Source: Acetobacteraceae bacterium
GTDB taxonomy: Bacteria > Pseudomonadota > Alphaproteobacteria > Acetobacterales > Acetobacteraceae
Length of the DNA: 64,000 bases
Reading direction: 5' to 3'
NCBI GenBank assembly: GCA_027482245.1
Contig: JAIXWG010000034.1
Location: 1-64,000 of the forward strand
Shown: one piece after another, positions 12,692 through 22,213 of the stretch
How positions within the stretch are numbered: the first letter of the stretch is position 1
Layout: each line of letters opens with the position of its first letter
Translations under genes and position numbers: made by a program
Notes under the pieces: model-generated
The model's input: the letters and a program-made list of their open reading frames with translations, nothing else
The model's database searches: none
What the model was told of the DNA's origin: nothing

Positions 12692-13411
12692 ATGGCCGGT
12701 CCACGCCCCATCCTCGTCGTGGACGACGACGAAGCCCTCCGGCAGACGCTGGCGGAACAATTGGCCCATGACGGTGAATTCGTGGCCTCGGAGGCCGCGA
12801 CCGCCGCGGAAGCCGCAGCCAGGCTGGCGGCGGAGGATGCGCGCTTCGACGCCATCGTCCTCGACATCGGGCTACCGGATGGCGACGGGCGCGAACTCTG
12901 CGCGCGGCTCCGCAAGCAGGGCCTGCGCATGCCGATCCTGATGCTGACCGGCGCGGATGGCGAGCAGGACATCGTGCGGGGCCTTGATTCCGGCGCCAAC
13001 GACTACATCGCCAAGCCCTTCCGGGTGAGCGAGCTGATGGCCCGGCTGCGCGCCCAGCTCCGCGTCTTCGACAACAGCGAGGACGCGGTCTTCACCGTCG
13101 GGCCCTATACCTTCCGCCCCTCCGCCAAGCTGCTGCTGGAAGTGGCGCGGAACCGGAAGATCCGGCTGACGGAGAAGGAAGCCGCGATCCTCAAGTACCT
13201 CTACCGCGCCGGCGGGCGGCCGGTCGGCCGGCAGATCCTGCTGAACGAGGTCTGGGGCTACAACAGCGCGGTGACGACCCACACGCTGGAGACCCACATC
13301 TACCGCCTGCGCCAGAAGATCGAGCCGGATCCGTCCAACGCCCGGCTGCTGGTGACGGAAGGCGGTGGCTATCGCCTCGACCCGACCGCGGGGCGCGCCC
13401 AGGCGGCGTAG
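12692..13411 (+). CDS. OmpR/PhoB-family response regulator
   Basis: ILVVDDDEALRQTLAEQ receiver, Asp in IVLDIGLPDGDG, K in YIAKPF; winged-helix C-terminus. Confidence 0.94.
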   Translation: MAGPRPILVVDDDEALRQTLAEQLAHDGEFVASEAATAAEAAARLAAEDARFDAIVLDIGLPDGDGRELCARLRKQGLRMPILMLTGADGEQDIVRGLDSGANDYIAKPFRVSELMARLRAQLRVFDNSEDAVFTVGPYTFRPSAKLLLEVARNRKIRLTEKEAAILKYLYRAGGRPVGRQILLNEVWGYNSAVTTHTLETHIYRLRQKIEPDPSNARLLVTEGGGYRLDPTAGRAQAA

Positions 13412-13416
13412 GACGG

Positions 13417-13440
13417 AAGGGGGAGCGCTGCTCCCCCTTT
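13417..13440. terminator. Rho-independent-type terminator hairpin
   Basis: aagggggagc-gct-gctccccctt t: 10-bp perfect stem, 3-nt loop, just after the response regulator stop. Confidence 0.65.
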
Positions 13441-13502
13441 GACCCCCTCGCCTGGGTCCGAGGGGACCCTGGACCGCCGGGTTTTCGGCATCGGAAGCGA
13501 AC

Positions 13503-13571
13503 TGATGATGGTCCAGGGGGCTCTGCCCCCTGGCGGATGGGGCGTGGGGAAGGCAGCGCCTTCCCCACATC
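13503..13571 (+). repeat. Dispersed hairpin repeat copy 1 (related to 36461-36527 in opposite orientation)
   Basis: tgatgatggtccagggggctctgccccctggcggatggggcgtggggaaggcagcgccttccccacat; two perfect hairpins. Confidence 0.8.
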
Positions 13572-13574
13572 ACC

Positions 13575-14231
13575 TCACTCGAACCGGCACGCCTCGTCGA
13601 AGCTGAGCCGCGGGTTGCGCGGCGGCAGGGCGCTGGCGTCCCCATGGCCCAGCGCCACCAGGAAGTTCGACTTCCAGCGCGTGCCCGCGAAGAACAGATT
13701 GTCCAGCTGGTAGTTGTCGAAGCCGCTCATCGGCGCGGCATCCAGCCCGACGGCGCGTGCCGCCATGATGAGGTAGGCGCCCTGCAGCGTGCCGTTGCGC
13801 AGCGCCGTGGCGTCCGACAGCGCCGGGTTGTCCGCGTACCAGCCCCGCAGCTCCGCGCCCGGGAACAGGAAGCCCAGCTTGTCGTAGAAGGCCTGGTCAT
13901 GCGCCACGATGCAGACCACGGGCGCCTTCATCGTCTTCTCGACATTGCCGGGGGACAGCACCTGCTTCAGCCGCGCCTTGCCCTCGGAGGTCCGGACGAA
14001 GACGAAGCGGGCCGGGCTGCAATTGGCGGAGGTCGGGCCCATGCGGAGGAGGTTGTACATCTCCTCCAGCTTCGCCTCCGGCACCGGCCGGTCCTGCCAG
14101 GCGTAGTGGGTCCGCGCTTCCCGGAACAGGATGTCGAGCGCCTGGCCGTCCAGCACCCGCGGCGGCGCGGGCCCGGCCACGGGTTCAGCCACGGGCGGGA
14201 TCGCGTCGGCGGCGGGGGCTTGGTCGGTCAT
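13575..14231 (-). CDS. rutE: Nitroreductase family, malonic semialdehyde reductase (RutE)-like
   Basis: LDILFREARTHYAWQDRPVPEAKLEEMYNLLRMGPTSANCSPARFVFVRT...NGTLQGAYLIMAARAVGLDAAPMSGFD. Confidence 0.85.
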   Translation of the reverse strand: MTDQAPAADAIPPVAEPVAGPAPPRVLDGQALDILFREARTHYAWQDRPVPEAKLEEMYNLLRMGPTSANCSPARFVFVRTSEGKARLKQVLSPGNVEKTMKAPVVCIVAHDQAFYDKLGFLFPGAELRGWYADNPALSDATALRNGTLQGAYLIMAARAVGLDAAPMSGFDNYQLDNLFFAGTRWKSNFLVALGHGDASALPPRNPRLSFDEACRFE

Positions 14232-14315
14232 GGAAGGCGGCTCCGGCAGGTCTCTGCCGGAGGGAGATAGGCCGAGGCGGGGCGCCGGCCAATCCGCCCC
14301 CTCAACCCCGTGGCG

Positions 14316-14882
14316 TCAGGCTTCCACCTGCTCCACCCGCACCACTTCCGGCACGTAGTGGCGCAGCATCGTCTCCACCCCATGCTTCAGCGTGGCGCGG
14401 GAGGAGGGGCAGCCGCTGCAGGCGCCCTGCATGCGCAGCCGGACCACGCCTTCGCGGAAGCCGCGGAAGACGATGTCGCCGCCATCGCCGGCGACGGCCG
14501 GGCGCACGCGGGTGTCCAGCAATTCCTTGATCTGGGCGACGATCTCGCCGTCCTCGGCCTCGAAATCCTCGGCCTCGGCCTCGTCATCCTCGCCTTCCAT
14601 GGTTGGAAGGCCGGCCAGATAGTGCTCCATCACCGCGCCCAGCACGCGGGGCTTCAGCAGCTGCCAGTCCGCATCCTCGGTCTTCGTCACCGTGACGAAG
14701 TCGTTCCCCAGGAACACCCGGGCGACGTCGCCGACGGCGAAGATGCGCGCGGCGAGGGGGGAGCGGCCATCGGCTTCCGGCGCCGCCGTGAAGTCGGCCG
14801 TGCCGCGGCCGCCCATCACATCCCGGCCCGGGATGAACTTCAGGGTCGCCGGGTTCGGCGTGTTTTCCGTTTCGATGAACAT
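14316..14882 (-). CDS. NifU/Nfu-type Fe-S scaffold protein
   Basis: MFIETENTPNPATLKFIPG N-domain; VAGDGGDIVFRGFREGVVRLRMQGACSGCPSS C-domain with CxxC. Confidence 0.92.
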   Translation of the reverse strand: MFIETENTPNPATLKFIPGRDVMGGRGTADFTAAPEADGRSPLAARIFAVGDVARVFLGNDFVTVTKTEDADWQLLKPRVLGAVMEHYLAGLPTMEGEDDEAEAEDFEAEDGEIVAQIKELLDTRVRPAVAGDGGDIVFRGFREGVVRLRMQGACSGCPSSRATLKHGVETMLRHYVPEVVRVEQVEA

Positions 14883-14976
14883 CAGGACTGGCTTCCGCGC
14901 TGACTGGCGATACCGGACTTATGTGGTCCTTTTCACCGTCCCGTGCAACGGCGGGGGCATGGCCGCCGGATGGTGT

Positions 14977-15489
14977 TCAGGTCACGCGTTCCAGTTCCGC
15001 ATCGCTCAGCGCGCCGGGGACGATGGTCATCGGCACCGGCAGCTTGGCGGCGTAGCGGCCGGTCAGCGCCGCGATCAGCGGGCCGGGCCCCGATCCCCCG
15101 GTGGAACTGGCCAGCACCAGGATGGAGATGCGCGGATCTTCCTCCAGCAGCGCCAGCAGCTCGTCCCGCGGCTCCCCTTCCCGGATCAGCAGGATGGGCA
15201 GGCCGCCGGTGATGTCATGCACTTCCGCGGCCAGGGCGGAGAGCAGCTTCTCCGCCTCCTCCCGCCGTTCCTCCGCCATCAGCGCGCCGACGCCGGCCCA
15301 TTCCACCTGTCCCGCCGGTTCGATCACCCGCAGCAGCGCCACGCGGCCGCCGGATTTGCGGGTGCGCAGCGCGGCGTAGCGAAGCGCCACGCCGCGTTCG
15401 GGGCTGTCATCCACCACCACGAGGAAGACGCGGTCGCGCCGGGCCTTGGCCGCGGCGGCCGTCTCGTCCGTCACCTCATCCGGCATCAT
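14977..15489 (-). CDS. Universal stress protein (UspA-like)
   Basis: FLVVVDDSPERGVALRYAALRT...ILVLASSTGGSGPGPLIAALTGRYAAKLPVPMTIVPG. Confidence 0.82.
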   Translation of the reverse strand: MMPDEVTDETAAAAKARRDRVFLVVVDDSPERGVALRYAALRTRKSGGRVALLRVIEPAGQVEWAGVGALMAEERREEAEKLLSALAAEVHDITGGLPILLIREGEPRDELLALLEEDPRISILVLASSTGGSGPGPLIAALTGRYAAKLPVPMTIVPGALSDAELERVT

Positions 15490-16259
15490 CCCCTCCGGAA
15501 CAGCACGCTGCCGATCCACCCCGCCAGGGCGGCGAGCAGGATGCAGGCCAAGCCATACAGCACGGGCTGCCCGCGCGCGACGTCGGCGATCCAGGCCGCC
15601 GTGCCGCTGCGCACCACATCCATGCGCAATTCCTGCCGCGCCACCACGCGGCCTTCCCGCACCAGCATCACCTGGATCAGGTAGGGCCCGGTCGCCACCG
15701 TGGCGGGCAGCGGCAGCCGGGCATGGAACAGGCGCCCGCCCGAGACCTCCACCGGCTTCACCTGGTCTACCCAGAGCCCCGCATCCTGCTTCAGGCTGGC
15801 GAGCGCCGCGCGGAACTGCGGGCCTCGCGCGCCCAGCTGCACCAGCGGCAGCAGGTCGAGCCCGAGGCGGAGGTCCTGCCGTTCCACCCCGTCCAGCAGC
15901 GTCGCCACGGGGCTGGTGGAGGCCAGCGCCCAGTAGGTCGGCACCCGGTTGAAGCGGGCGGAGGGGCCGTTGATCCAGGCGCCGAGCATCTCGACCTTCT
16001 GGCGCACGACGAGGGAGGTCGAAGGCCCCGTCGCCAGCACCACCACCTCATCCCCCTGGGCGCCGATCAGGCGTTCCGTCGCGCCGAAGACCAGGATCTC
16101 GCCGCCCGTGAAGGCGGTCGTCACCTCGATGGTGGAGACGGAGAGCTGGGCTGCGAGGGAGGGGGGAACGAGGGTCGGCGGCGCGGCGGGCGGCGGGGGC
16201 GCCACCTGCGCCGCGGCCGGGAAGGCCAGCGCCAGCAGCATCATCAGCAACAGCTTCAC
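15486..16259 (-). CDS. TIGR02186 family periplasmic/membrane protein
   Basis: Signal peptide, LSVSTIEVTTAFTGGEILVFGAT, C-terminal TM; GTG start overlaps the stop of the upstream TSUP gene. Confidence 0.75.
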   Translation of the reverse strand: MKLLLMMLLALAFPAAAQVAPPPPAAPPTLVPPSLAAQLSVSTIEVTTAFTGGEILVFGATERLIGAQGDEVVVLATGPSTSLVVRQKVEMLGAWINGPSARFNRVPTYWALASTSPVATLLDGVERQDLRLGLDLLPLVQLGARGPQFRAALASLKQDAGLWVDQVKPVEVSGGRLFHARLPLPATVATGPYLIQVMLVREGRVVARQELRMDVVRSGTAAWIADVARGQPVLYGLACILLAALAGWIGSVLFRRG

Positions 16260-17164
16260 GGCGCGGGACCGATGACGAACAGCTGCTCCGGCACCCGCAG
16301 CAGGTCCCACAGCAGCGCCAGCGCGACGGAGAGCACGAGCGCGCCGAGCAGCGCGCGCGTCTCCTCCCCCCGCAGCTTCGTGCCCATGGCGGCGCCGATC
16401 TGCGCGCCCACCACGCCGCCGGCCAGCAGCAGCAGCGTCAGCACGATATCGACGCTGCCGACCTGGACGGCCTGCAGGAAGGTGACGTTGGCGGTGACGA
16501 AGACGACCTGGAACAGCGAGGTGCCGATGACCACGGCGGTCGGCATGCCGAGCAGGTAGATCATGGCCGGCACCAGCATGAAGCCGCCGCCCACGCCCAT
16601 CACGGCCGAGAGCAGGCCGATGGCGAAGCCGATCACCAGCGGCGGGATGACGGAGATGTAGAGGCGCGACTTCCGGAACCGCATCTTCAGCGGCAGGCCG
16701 TGCATCCAGAAATGCTCATGCAGCCGGCGCGGCCGGGCGCGGCGCCGGCGGAGGATCGCCGTCAGGCTCTCCCGCACCATCAGCCCGCCGACGGTGCCGA
16801 GCACGACGACGTAGAAGATGGCGACGGCGAGGTCGACCTGCCCCGCCCGCCTGAGCCAGGCGAAGAGCTGTACGCCGAGCAACGATCCGGCGAAGCCGCC
16901 CACCAGCAGCACGCTGCCCATGCGCACATCGACATTGCCGCGCCGCCACTGCGCCATGAGGCCGGAGACGGAGGCTCCGAGGGTCTGGTTCGCCCCCGAA
17001 CCGACCGCGACGGGGGCGGGGATGCCGATCAGGATCAGGATGGGGGTCAGCAGGAAGCCGCCGCCGACGCCGAAGAGGCCCGACAGCCAGCCCACGCCAA
17101 AGCCGATGCCCAGCAGTACCAGGGCATCCACCGACATCTCGGCGATCGGCAGATAGACCTGCAT
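16256..17164 (-). CDS. Sulfite exporter TauE/SafE (TSUP) family protein
   Basis: VGWLSGLFGVGGGFLLTPILILIGIPAPVAVGSGANQ...VMGVGGGFMLVPAMIYLLGMPTAVVIGTSLFQ. Confidence 0.9.
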   Translation of the reverse strand: MQVYLPIAEMSVDALVLLGIGFGVGWLSGLFGVGGGFLLTPILILIGIPAPVAVGSGANQTLGASVSGLMAQWRRGNVDVRMGSVLLVGGFAGSLLGVQLFAWLRRAGQVDLAVAIFYVVVLGTVGGLMVRESLTAILRRRRARPRRLHEHFWMHGLPLKMRFRKSRLYISVIPPLVIGFAIGLLSAVMGVGGGFMLVPAMIYLLGMPTAVVIGTSLFQVVFVTANVTFLQAVQVGSVDIVLTLLLLAGGVVGAQIGAAMGTKLRGEETRALLGALVLSVALALLWDLLRVPEQLFVIGPAP

Positions 17165-17364
17165 CGCGACCTACTCTTCCCGTGCGACATGGCGGGAATG
17201 CGGCGGTTTGGACCCGGAACGCCGGCACCGCAAGTTTCCGGCCGGAAAAAATCCGCCTCCCGCGGGCCCGCCAGGCGGAACGACCATGGCGTGGCGACGC
17301 GCGGCCCGAACCTGCCGCCCGCCTCCGCGTTGCCTGCGTGGCATTTCAGCCGAGGGGAATTTCC

Positions 17365-18279
17365 ATGCAGACCCGTGTTGCAACCGCGGACGCCATGACC
17401 GGCGGCATCGCGCCCGAAGGCGCGCCCAGCCTGCCCAGCCGCATCTCCTGGGGCGCCGTGCTCGCCGGCGGCATCGTCGCCGTGGCGGTCGGCGCCATGC
17501 TCAATATCCTGGGCCTCGCCATCGGTGCCACCACGATCGACCCGGTGGCGGTGGGCGATACGCCTTCGGCCAGCACCTTCGGCATCGCCGGCGGCATATG
17601 GCTGCTGGTCGCGAACCTCATCGGCCTGGCGGTCGGTGGCTATGTCGCCGCGCGCCTGTCCGGCACGGCGGATGATACCGATGGCGTGCTGCATGGCCTG
17701 TCCGTCTGGGCCATCGGCTTCCTGATCTCCGCCGTGCTGCTCGGCAATGCCGCGGCCGGCGCCGCGGGCGGCATCAGCCGCATGGTCGGCAGCGCCGCGC
17801 AGGGGCTGGGGCAGGGGGCGGGGGAGGCGATTTCCGCCGTGGCCCCGGCCGCGCGCAACATCGACCCGCGCGCGCTGGCGGAGCGGCTGCAGACCGGCCT
17901 GCAGACGGGCGGCGATCCGGCCGCGATGAACACGGACCAGCGCCGGGCGGAGATGGCGCAGATCATCGGCAGCCGCGTCACCAGCGGCAATGCTGACCCG
18001 GGCGCGCGTGACCGCCTGGCCCAGCTGGTCGCCGCCGAATACGGCGTGCCGGCGGACGAAGCCCGCACGCGGGTGGACCGCCTGGAAGCGGAAGCGACCC
18101 GCGTGGCGCAGGAAGCCGAGACGCGCGCCCGCGCCGCGGCCGATGCGGCGGCGAATGGCGCGGCGATCGGTGCCTATTGGATCTTCGCGGCCATGCTGCT
18201 GGGGGCGGTGGCGGCGGTGCTGGGGGCCCGGACCGGCACCCGGAACACGGTCCGCGCCATGGACCGTCGCCTCGCCTGA
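17365..18279 (+). CDS. Conserved membrane protein (PhnA-like)
   Basis: MQTRVATADAMTGG...RISWGAVLAGGIVAVAVGAMLNILGLAIGA; several TMs and Ala-rich coiled region. Confidence 0.65.
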   Translation: MQTRVATADAMTGGIAPEGAPSLPSRISWGAVLAGGIVAVAVGAMLNILGLAIGATTIDPVAVGDTPSASTFGIAGGIWLLVANLIGLAVGGYVAARLSGTADDTDGVLHGLSVWAIGFLISAVLLGNAAAGAAGGISRMVGSAAQGLGQGAGEAISAVAPAARNIDPRALAERLQTGLQTGGDPAAMNTDQRRAEMAQIIGSRVTSGNADPGARDRLAQLVAAEYGVPADEARTRVDRLEAEATRVAQEAETRARAAADAAANGAAIGAYWIFAAMLLGAVAAVLGARTGTRNTVRAMDRRLA

Positions 18280-18317
18280 TCGTGCCGGCCCCGGGTGCCG
18301 CGAGGCACCCGGGTGTT

Positions 18318-18908
18318 TCAGTCCAGATGCGCCAGGAAATGCGCCAGCGCCGCGATATGCGCGTTGGTGAGCCCGACGACGGCGCCGTTCATTTGCGTAT
18401 CGACGCCGGCCCGCTTGCCGTCGCGATATTCCGTCATCGCGTGCACCAGGTATTCCTCCCGCTGCGCGGCCACGCGGGGGATCTGGGCGCGGCCCCCATA
18501 GTCCGATACATGGCAGGTCGCGCAATGGCGCGGCCCGGCCAGCGCCTGGCCGGCGGCGAACAGCGCCTCGTCCTTCGGCGCGCGGTCATCCGGCGGCCCC
18601 GGCTGCAGGCTGGCGAAGTGGGCCGCCAGATCCTCCACGTCCCGGTCCGGCAGGTTGGCCGCGAAGGGGTTCATGGCCGGCGCCTGGCGGATGCCCTCCC
18701 GCAGCAGGATGAGCTGGACGGTGATGAAATCGGCGGGCTGGCCCGCAAGCGACGGCACGCCCGGCACCTGGCTGCGGCCATTGGCGCCGTGGCAGCTCAC
18801 GCAATTCTGCGCCGCCAGCGTGGCGCCCCGGCCGGCATCCGCCGCCAGCGCGCCACCGGAAACGGCGGCGGCCAGGAAGGCCGCCGCCAGAAGTCGGAAC
18901 AGGATCAC
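18318..18908 (-). CDS. Di-haem c-type cytochrome (c4-like)
   Basis: Signal peptide plus two CxxCH motifs (CVSCH, CATCH); GTG start overlaps preceding gene's TGA. Confidence 0.88.
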   Translation of the reverse strand: MILFRLLAAAFLAAAVSGGALAADAGRGATLAAQNCVSCHGANGRSQVPGVPSLAGQPADFITVQLILLREGIRQAPAMNPFAANLPDRDVEDLAAHFASLQPGPPDDRAPKDEALFAAGQALAGPRHCATCHVSDYGGRAQIPRVAAQREEYLVHAMTEYRDGKRAGVDTQMNGAVVGLTNAHIAALAHFLAHLD

Positions 18909-20128
18909 TGGCGATAGGTGATGCGATAGATCGCACCCATCTGCTCATCCGCCACCAGCATCGACCCGTCCCGCATCACATGGACATCGACCGGGCGGCC
19001 GAGGAAGCGCTGGTTGGCGTCATCCCGCAGGCCCGTCATGAACTCCTCCACCGCCGTCACATTGCCCTGGGCATCGAGTCGCGCGACCACGACGTCGAAG
19101 CCGCTCAGCCGCGACCGGTTCCAGGACCCGCGGCGGGCGATGAAGATCTGGTTGCGGTACTGCTCCGGGAACATCGTGCCGGTGTAGAAGCGCATGCCGA
19201 GCGCGGCGACATGCGGCCCCAGCAGCGCCGCGGGCTGCGAGAATTCGGAGCAGCGGCGCCCCTTGTTCTCCTGCGGGTCCGGCCAGGCGCCGACGCAGAA
19301 GGGATAGCCGAACTCCTCGCCCGTGCGGCGCACGCGGTACAGCGTGTCATCGGGGCTGTCGTCACCCGCCCAGTCGCGGCTGTTGTTGCTGGCCCAGAGC
19401 TCACGCGTGATCGGGTGGTGCGCCATGCCGACGCTGTTGCGCACGCCACGCGCCTCGATCCGCCGGTCGCTGCCATCGGGGTTGAAGGAGACGAGCAGCG
19501 CGAACTTCTCGCGGTCGATCTCGCAGATGTTGCAGGGCGCGCCGACATTCGTATAGATCCGGCCATCCGGGCCGAGCGTCGCGAACTTCCAGAAATGGTT
19601 GCCGCCGTGATCCGCATCGCCGGGCAGGCCGAAGGCCTCCGTCAGCTCCACCGGCGCCGGCACGTTGTCGAGGTTCGCCTCGATGTTGTCGTAGCGCAGC
19701 ACGCGGTTCAGCGCGATGACGAAGAGGCTGTTGCCCACCATCACAACGCCGTTCGGGTTGTTCAGCCCCTGCGCGATGACGCGCGTGCGCGTCGTGCCAT
19801 CGGCGTTGCGCGTGATGGCGTAGACGCGGCCGATGGCCCGCGTGCCGGCGAAGATCGTGCCGTTCGGGCCTTCCGTCATCATGCGCGCGCCAGGCATGCC
19901 ATGCGCATAGACTTCCGCCGAGAAGCCGGCGGGCAGGCGCAGCTGCGCCACCGGCAACTGGTCCGGCGGCGTCACCGTCAGGCGGGGCGCGTGCGGGGCA
20001 AGGGTGGAACCCTCCGGCCGCCCGATCGCCCAGCCGGGCACGGGGGCAGGGGCCGGGGCCTGCGCGAAGGCAGGAAAAGTGGCCAGCGCGGCGAGGAAGC
20101 CGGCCGCCAATAGCGAGGTGCGGACCAT
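18905..20128 (-). CDS. PQQ-dependent sugar (sorbosone-type) dehydrogenase
   Basis: LRLPAGFSAEVYAHGMPGARMMTEGPNGTIFAGTRAIGRVYAI...GGNHFWKFATLGPDGRIYTNVGAPCNICE; beta-propeller. Confidence 0.85.
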   Translation of the reverse strand: MVRTSLLAAGFLAALATFPAFAQAPAPAPVPGWAIGRPEGSTLAPHAPRLTVTPPDQLPVAQLRLPAGFSAEVYAHGMPGARMMTEGPNGTIFAGTRAIGRVYAITRNADGTTRTRVIAQGLNNPNGVVMVGNSLFVIALNRVLRYDNIEANLDNVPAPVELTEAFGLPGDADHGGNHFWKFATLGPDGRIYTNVGAPCNICEIDREKFALLVSFNPDGSDRRIEARGVRNSVGMAHHPITRELWASNNSRDWAGDDSPDDTLYRVRRTGEEFGYPFCVGAWPDPQENKGRRCSEFSQPAALLGPHVAALGMRFYTGTMFPEQYRNQIFIARRGSWNRSRLSGFDVVVARLDAQGNVTAVEEFMTGLRDDANQRFLGRPVDVHVMRDGSMLVADEQMGAIYRITYRQ

Positions 20129-20242
20129 GTATCTCTCCCTTCCGGTGCGCTCTTGGGATGGCCACCGGGAATGGGAAGGATGGCCCAGGAAGGCCGGGCG
20201 ATGCAATCGGTTGCCCCCGGCCTTCCCTGCCTTTTCGCGGCC

Positions 20243-20710
20243 TCAGATCGGGTCGCGCGTGGTGCCCGTGCCGCCCGTCGCGTCATCGGCGCCGCCATCG
20301 CCGCCGACCATCGGCTTGTCGCCCTGGGTCTGGCTCATGCCCCCTTGGCTCATCCCGGAGGGGTTCATCCGCTGCCCGCCGCCGCGCCCGGCTTCCGCGG
20401 CGCCGAGCATGGTGCGCTGGCCCTGGGTCGCGCCGGTCATGGAGGGGTTCATGGCGGGATTCATCGCATGGTCCAGCCCTTCGGCCTGCCACTGCCGCTT
20501 CGCCTGCGCCGCCGGCATCGACAGCCGCACCTGGCCATCGCTGACGGCGGCGACGCTCTCGCCGGAGAGGTAGTGGTGCTGGCCGCTCTGGTCGCGCGTC
20601 AGCTTGATGCGCTCGCCATCGAGGTGATCGACCGTGCCGACCTCCTCCCCGTCGCTGCCGACGACCTTCATGTGTTCCTGCACCTGGTGCAGCGGGCCGT
20701 GATGCGTCAT
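20243..20710 (-). CDS. DUF2171-like protein with Met/Gly/Gln-rich tail
   Basis: VQEHMKVVGSDGEEVGTVDHLDGERIKLTRDQSGQHHYL. Confidence 0.72.
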   Translation of the reverse strand: MTHHGPLHQVQEHMKVVGSDGEEVGTVDHLDGERIKLTRDQSGQHHYLSGESVAAVSDGQVRLSMPAAQAKRQWQAEGLDHAMNPAMNPSMTGATQGQRTMLGAAEAGRGGGQRMNPSGMSQGGMSQTQGDKPMVGGDGGADDATGGTGTTRDPI

Positions 20711-20812
20711 CGCGTGTCCTCCTGGCCGCCCTGCGCGGCGCCGGGATGAAACGGGGCGCGGGCCGCGCGGTTGCCGGTTGACGCGGCGCCCCCGCGGGCG
20801 GATGCCGGCGGG

Positions 20813-21409
20813 ATGAGTGACGATCCGCGCCGATACGCCCCCGCCACGCTGCGCAACCGCGACCCCATCCTGGCGGAGCTGCGCCGCCTGCTGCCGCCGC
20901 GCGGCCTGGTGCTGGAAGTGGCGAGCGGCACCGGGGAGCACTGCGCCCATTTCGCCGCCGCGCTGCCGGCGCTGCACTGGCAGCCCACGGACCTCGACCC
21001 CGACAACCGCGCCAGCATCGCCGCCTGGTGCGACGACCTGCCCAATGTCCGCGCGCCGGTCGCGATGGATGCCGCCGCGGCCTGGCCGGTGACCGCCGCC
21101 GATGCCGTGCTCTGCATCAACATGATCCACATCGCCCCCTGGGCGGCGACGGAGGGGCTGCTGCGCGGCGCCGCCCTTGTGCTGCCGCCGGGCGCGCCCC
21201 TGATCCTCTACGGCCCCTATCGCCAGGACGGCGTGCCGACCGCGCCGAGCAACGAGGAGTTCGACGCCAGCCTCCGCGCCCGCGACCCCGCATGGGGTCT
21301 CAGGCGGCTGGAGGATGTGGCGGCGCTGGCGGCCGCGCAGGGCTTCGGCGCGCCCGCCGTCACGCCCATGCCGGCCAACAACCTGGTCGTGGTGTTCCGG
21401 CGGCCGTGA
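20813..21409 (+). CDS. DUF938 family SAM-dependent methyltransferase-like protein
   Basis: RYAPATLRNRDPILAELRRLLPPRGLVLEVASGTGEHCAHFAAALPALHWQPTDLD. Confidence 0.88.
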   Translation: MSDDPRRYAPATLRNRDPILAELRRLLPPRGLVLEVASGTGEHCAHFAAALPALHWQPTDLDPDNRASIAAWCDDLPNVRAPVAMDAAAAWPVTAADAVLCINMIHIAPWAATEGLLRGAALVLPPGAPLILYGPYRQDGVPTAPSNEEFDASLRARDPAWGLRRLEDVAALAAAQGFGAPAVTPMPANNLVVVFRRP

Positions 21410-22155
21410 CGATCCCGGAGGGCACGCTGCTGGCCGCGCTGGTCGTGGCGTCGCTGGCCAGCGGCATCGCGCGCGGCTTCTCCGGCTTCGGCGCGGCGCT
21501 GGTCTTCATGCCGCTGGCGGCGCTCGCCATCGGGCCGCGGCTGGCGGCGCCGCTGCTGCTGCTGATCGACTTCGTGCCGATGATCCTGCTCGCCCGCGGT
21601 GCCTGGGGCCTGGCGGACAAGGCGGAGGTCGGCTGGCTCAGCCTCGGCGTGCTGGCGGGCCTGCCCTTCGGCATCGGGCTGCTGGCGATGGCCGATCCGC
21701 TGGCGCTGCGCTGGCTGGTGGCGGGGGTGATCCTGGCGCTGCTGGTGCTGGCGGCCTCGGGCCTGCGCTTCCCGGCCACGGTGCATCGCGGCGCCTCGGT
21801 CGGGGTCGGCACGGTGGCGGGCGTGCTGGCGGGCGTCGCGCTGGTGCCGGGGCCGCCGGTGATGGCCTGGCTGCTCGGCCGCCACCTGCCGCCGGCGCAG
21901 CTGCGGGCCGTGTTCAACCTGTTCCTGGCCGCCAGCGGCTTCCTGACGGCGGCGGGCTTCGCCATCGCGGGGCTGTTCACCGGGGCGCTGCTGGGCCCGC
22001 TGGTGGTGGCCGCACCGCTCTATGCCGTCGGCACCTGGATCGGCACGCGGCTCTTCACCGTCATGTCGCCGGTCGTCTTCCGCCGCGCCTGCTACGCGAT
22101 GATCGCCGCTTCCGCCCTGCTTTCCCTTCCCCTGCTCGATCCGTATCTCCGCTGA
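21406..22155 (+). CDS. Second TSUP (TauE/SafE) family permease
   Basis: GTG start overlapping the upstream TGA; GIARGFSGFGAALVFMPLAALAIGPRLAAPLLLLIDF. Confidence 0.85.
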   Translation: MTIPEGTLLAALVVASLASGIARGFSGFGAALVFMPLAALAIGPRLAAPLLLLIDFVPMILLARGAWGLADKAEVGWLSLGVLAGLPFGIGLLAMADPLALRWLVAGVILALLVLAASGLRFPATVHRGASVGVGTVAGVLAGVALVPGPPVMAWLLGRHLPPAQLRAVFNLFLAASGFLTAAGFAIAGLFTGALLGPLVVAAPLYAVGTWIGTRLFTVMSPVVFRRACYAMIAASALLSLPLLDPYLR

Positions 22156-22159
22156 AACG

Positions 22160-22193
22160 CGAAAGGGCCCGCCGTTGCCGGCGGGCCCTTCCG
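22160..22193. terminator. Bidirectional hairpin terminator between convergent genes
   Basis: aagggcccgccg-ttgc-cggcgggccctt. Confidence 0.8.
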
Positions 22194-22213
22194 TTCGTCA
22201 CGGGCGTGGTCGA

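Noticed and set aside
22160-22193. Strong palindrome as a novel element
   Set aside because: Ordinary 12-bp-stem terminator between convergent genes.
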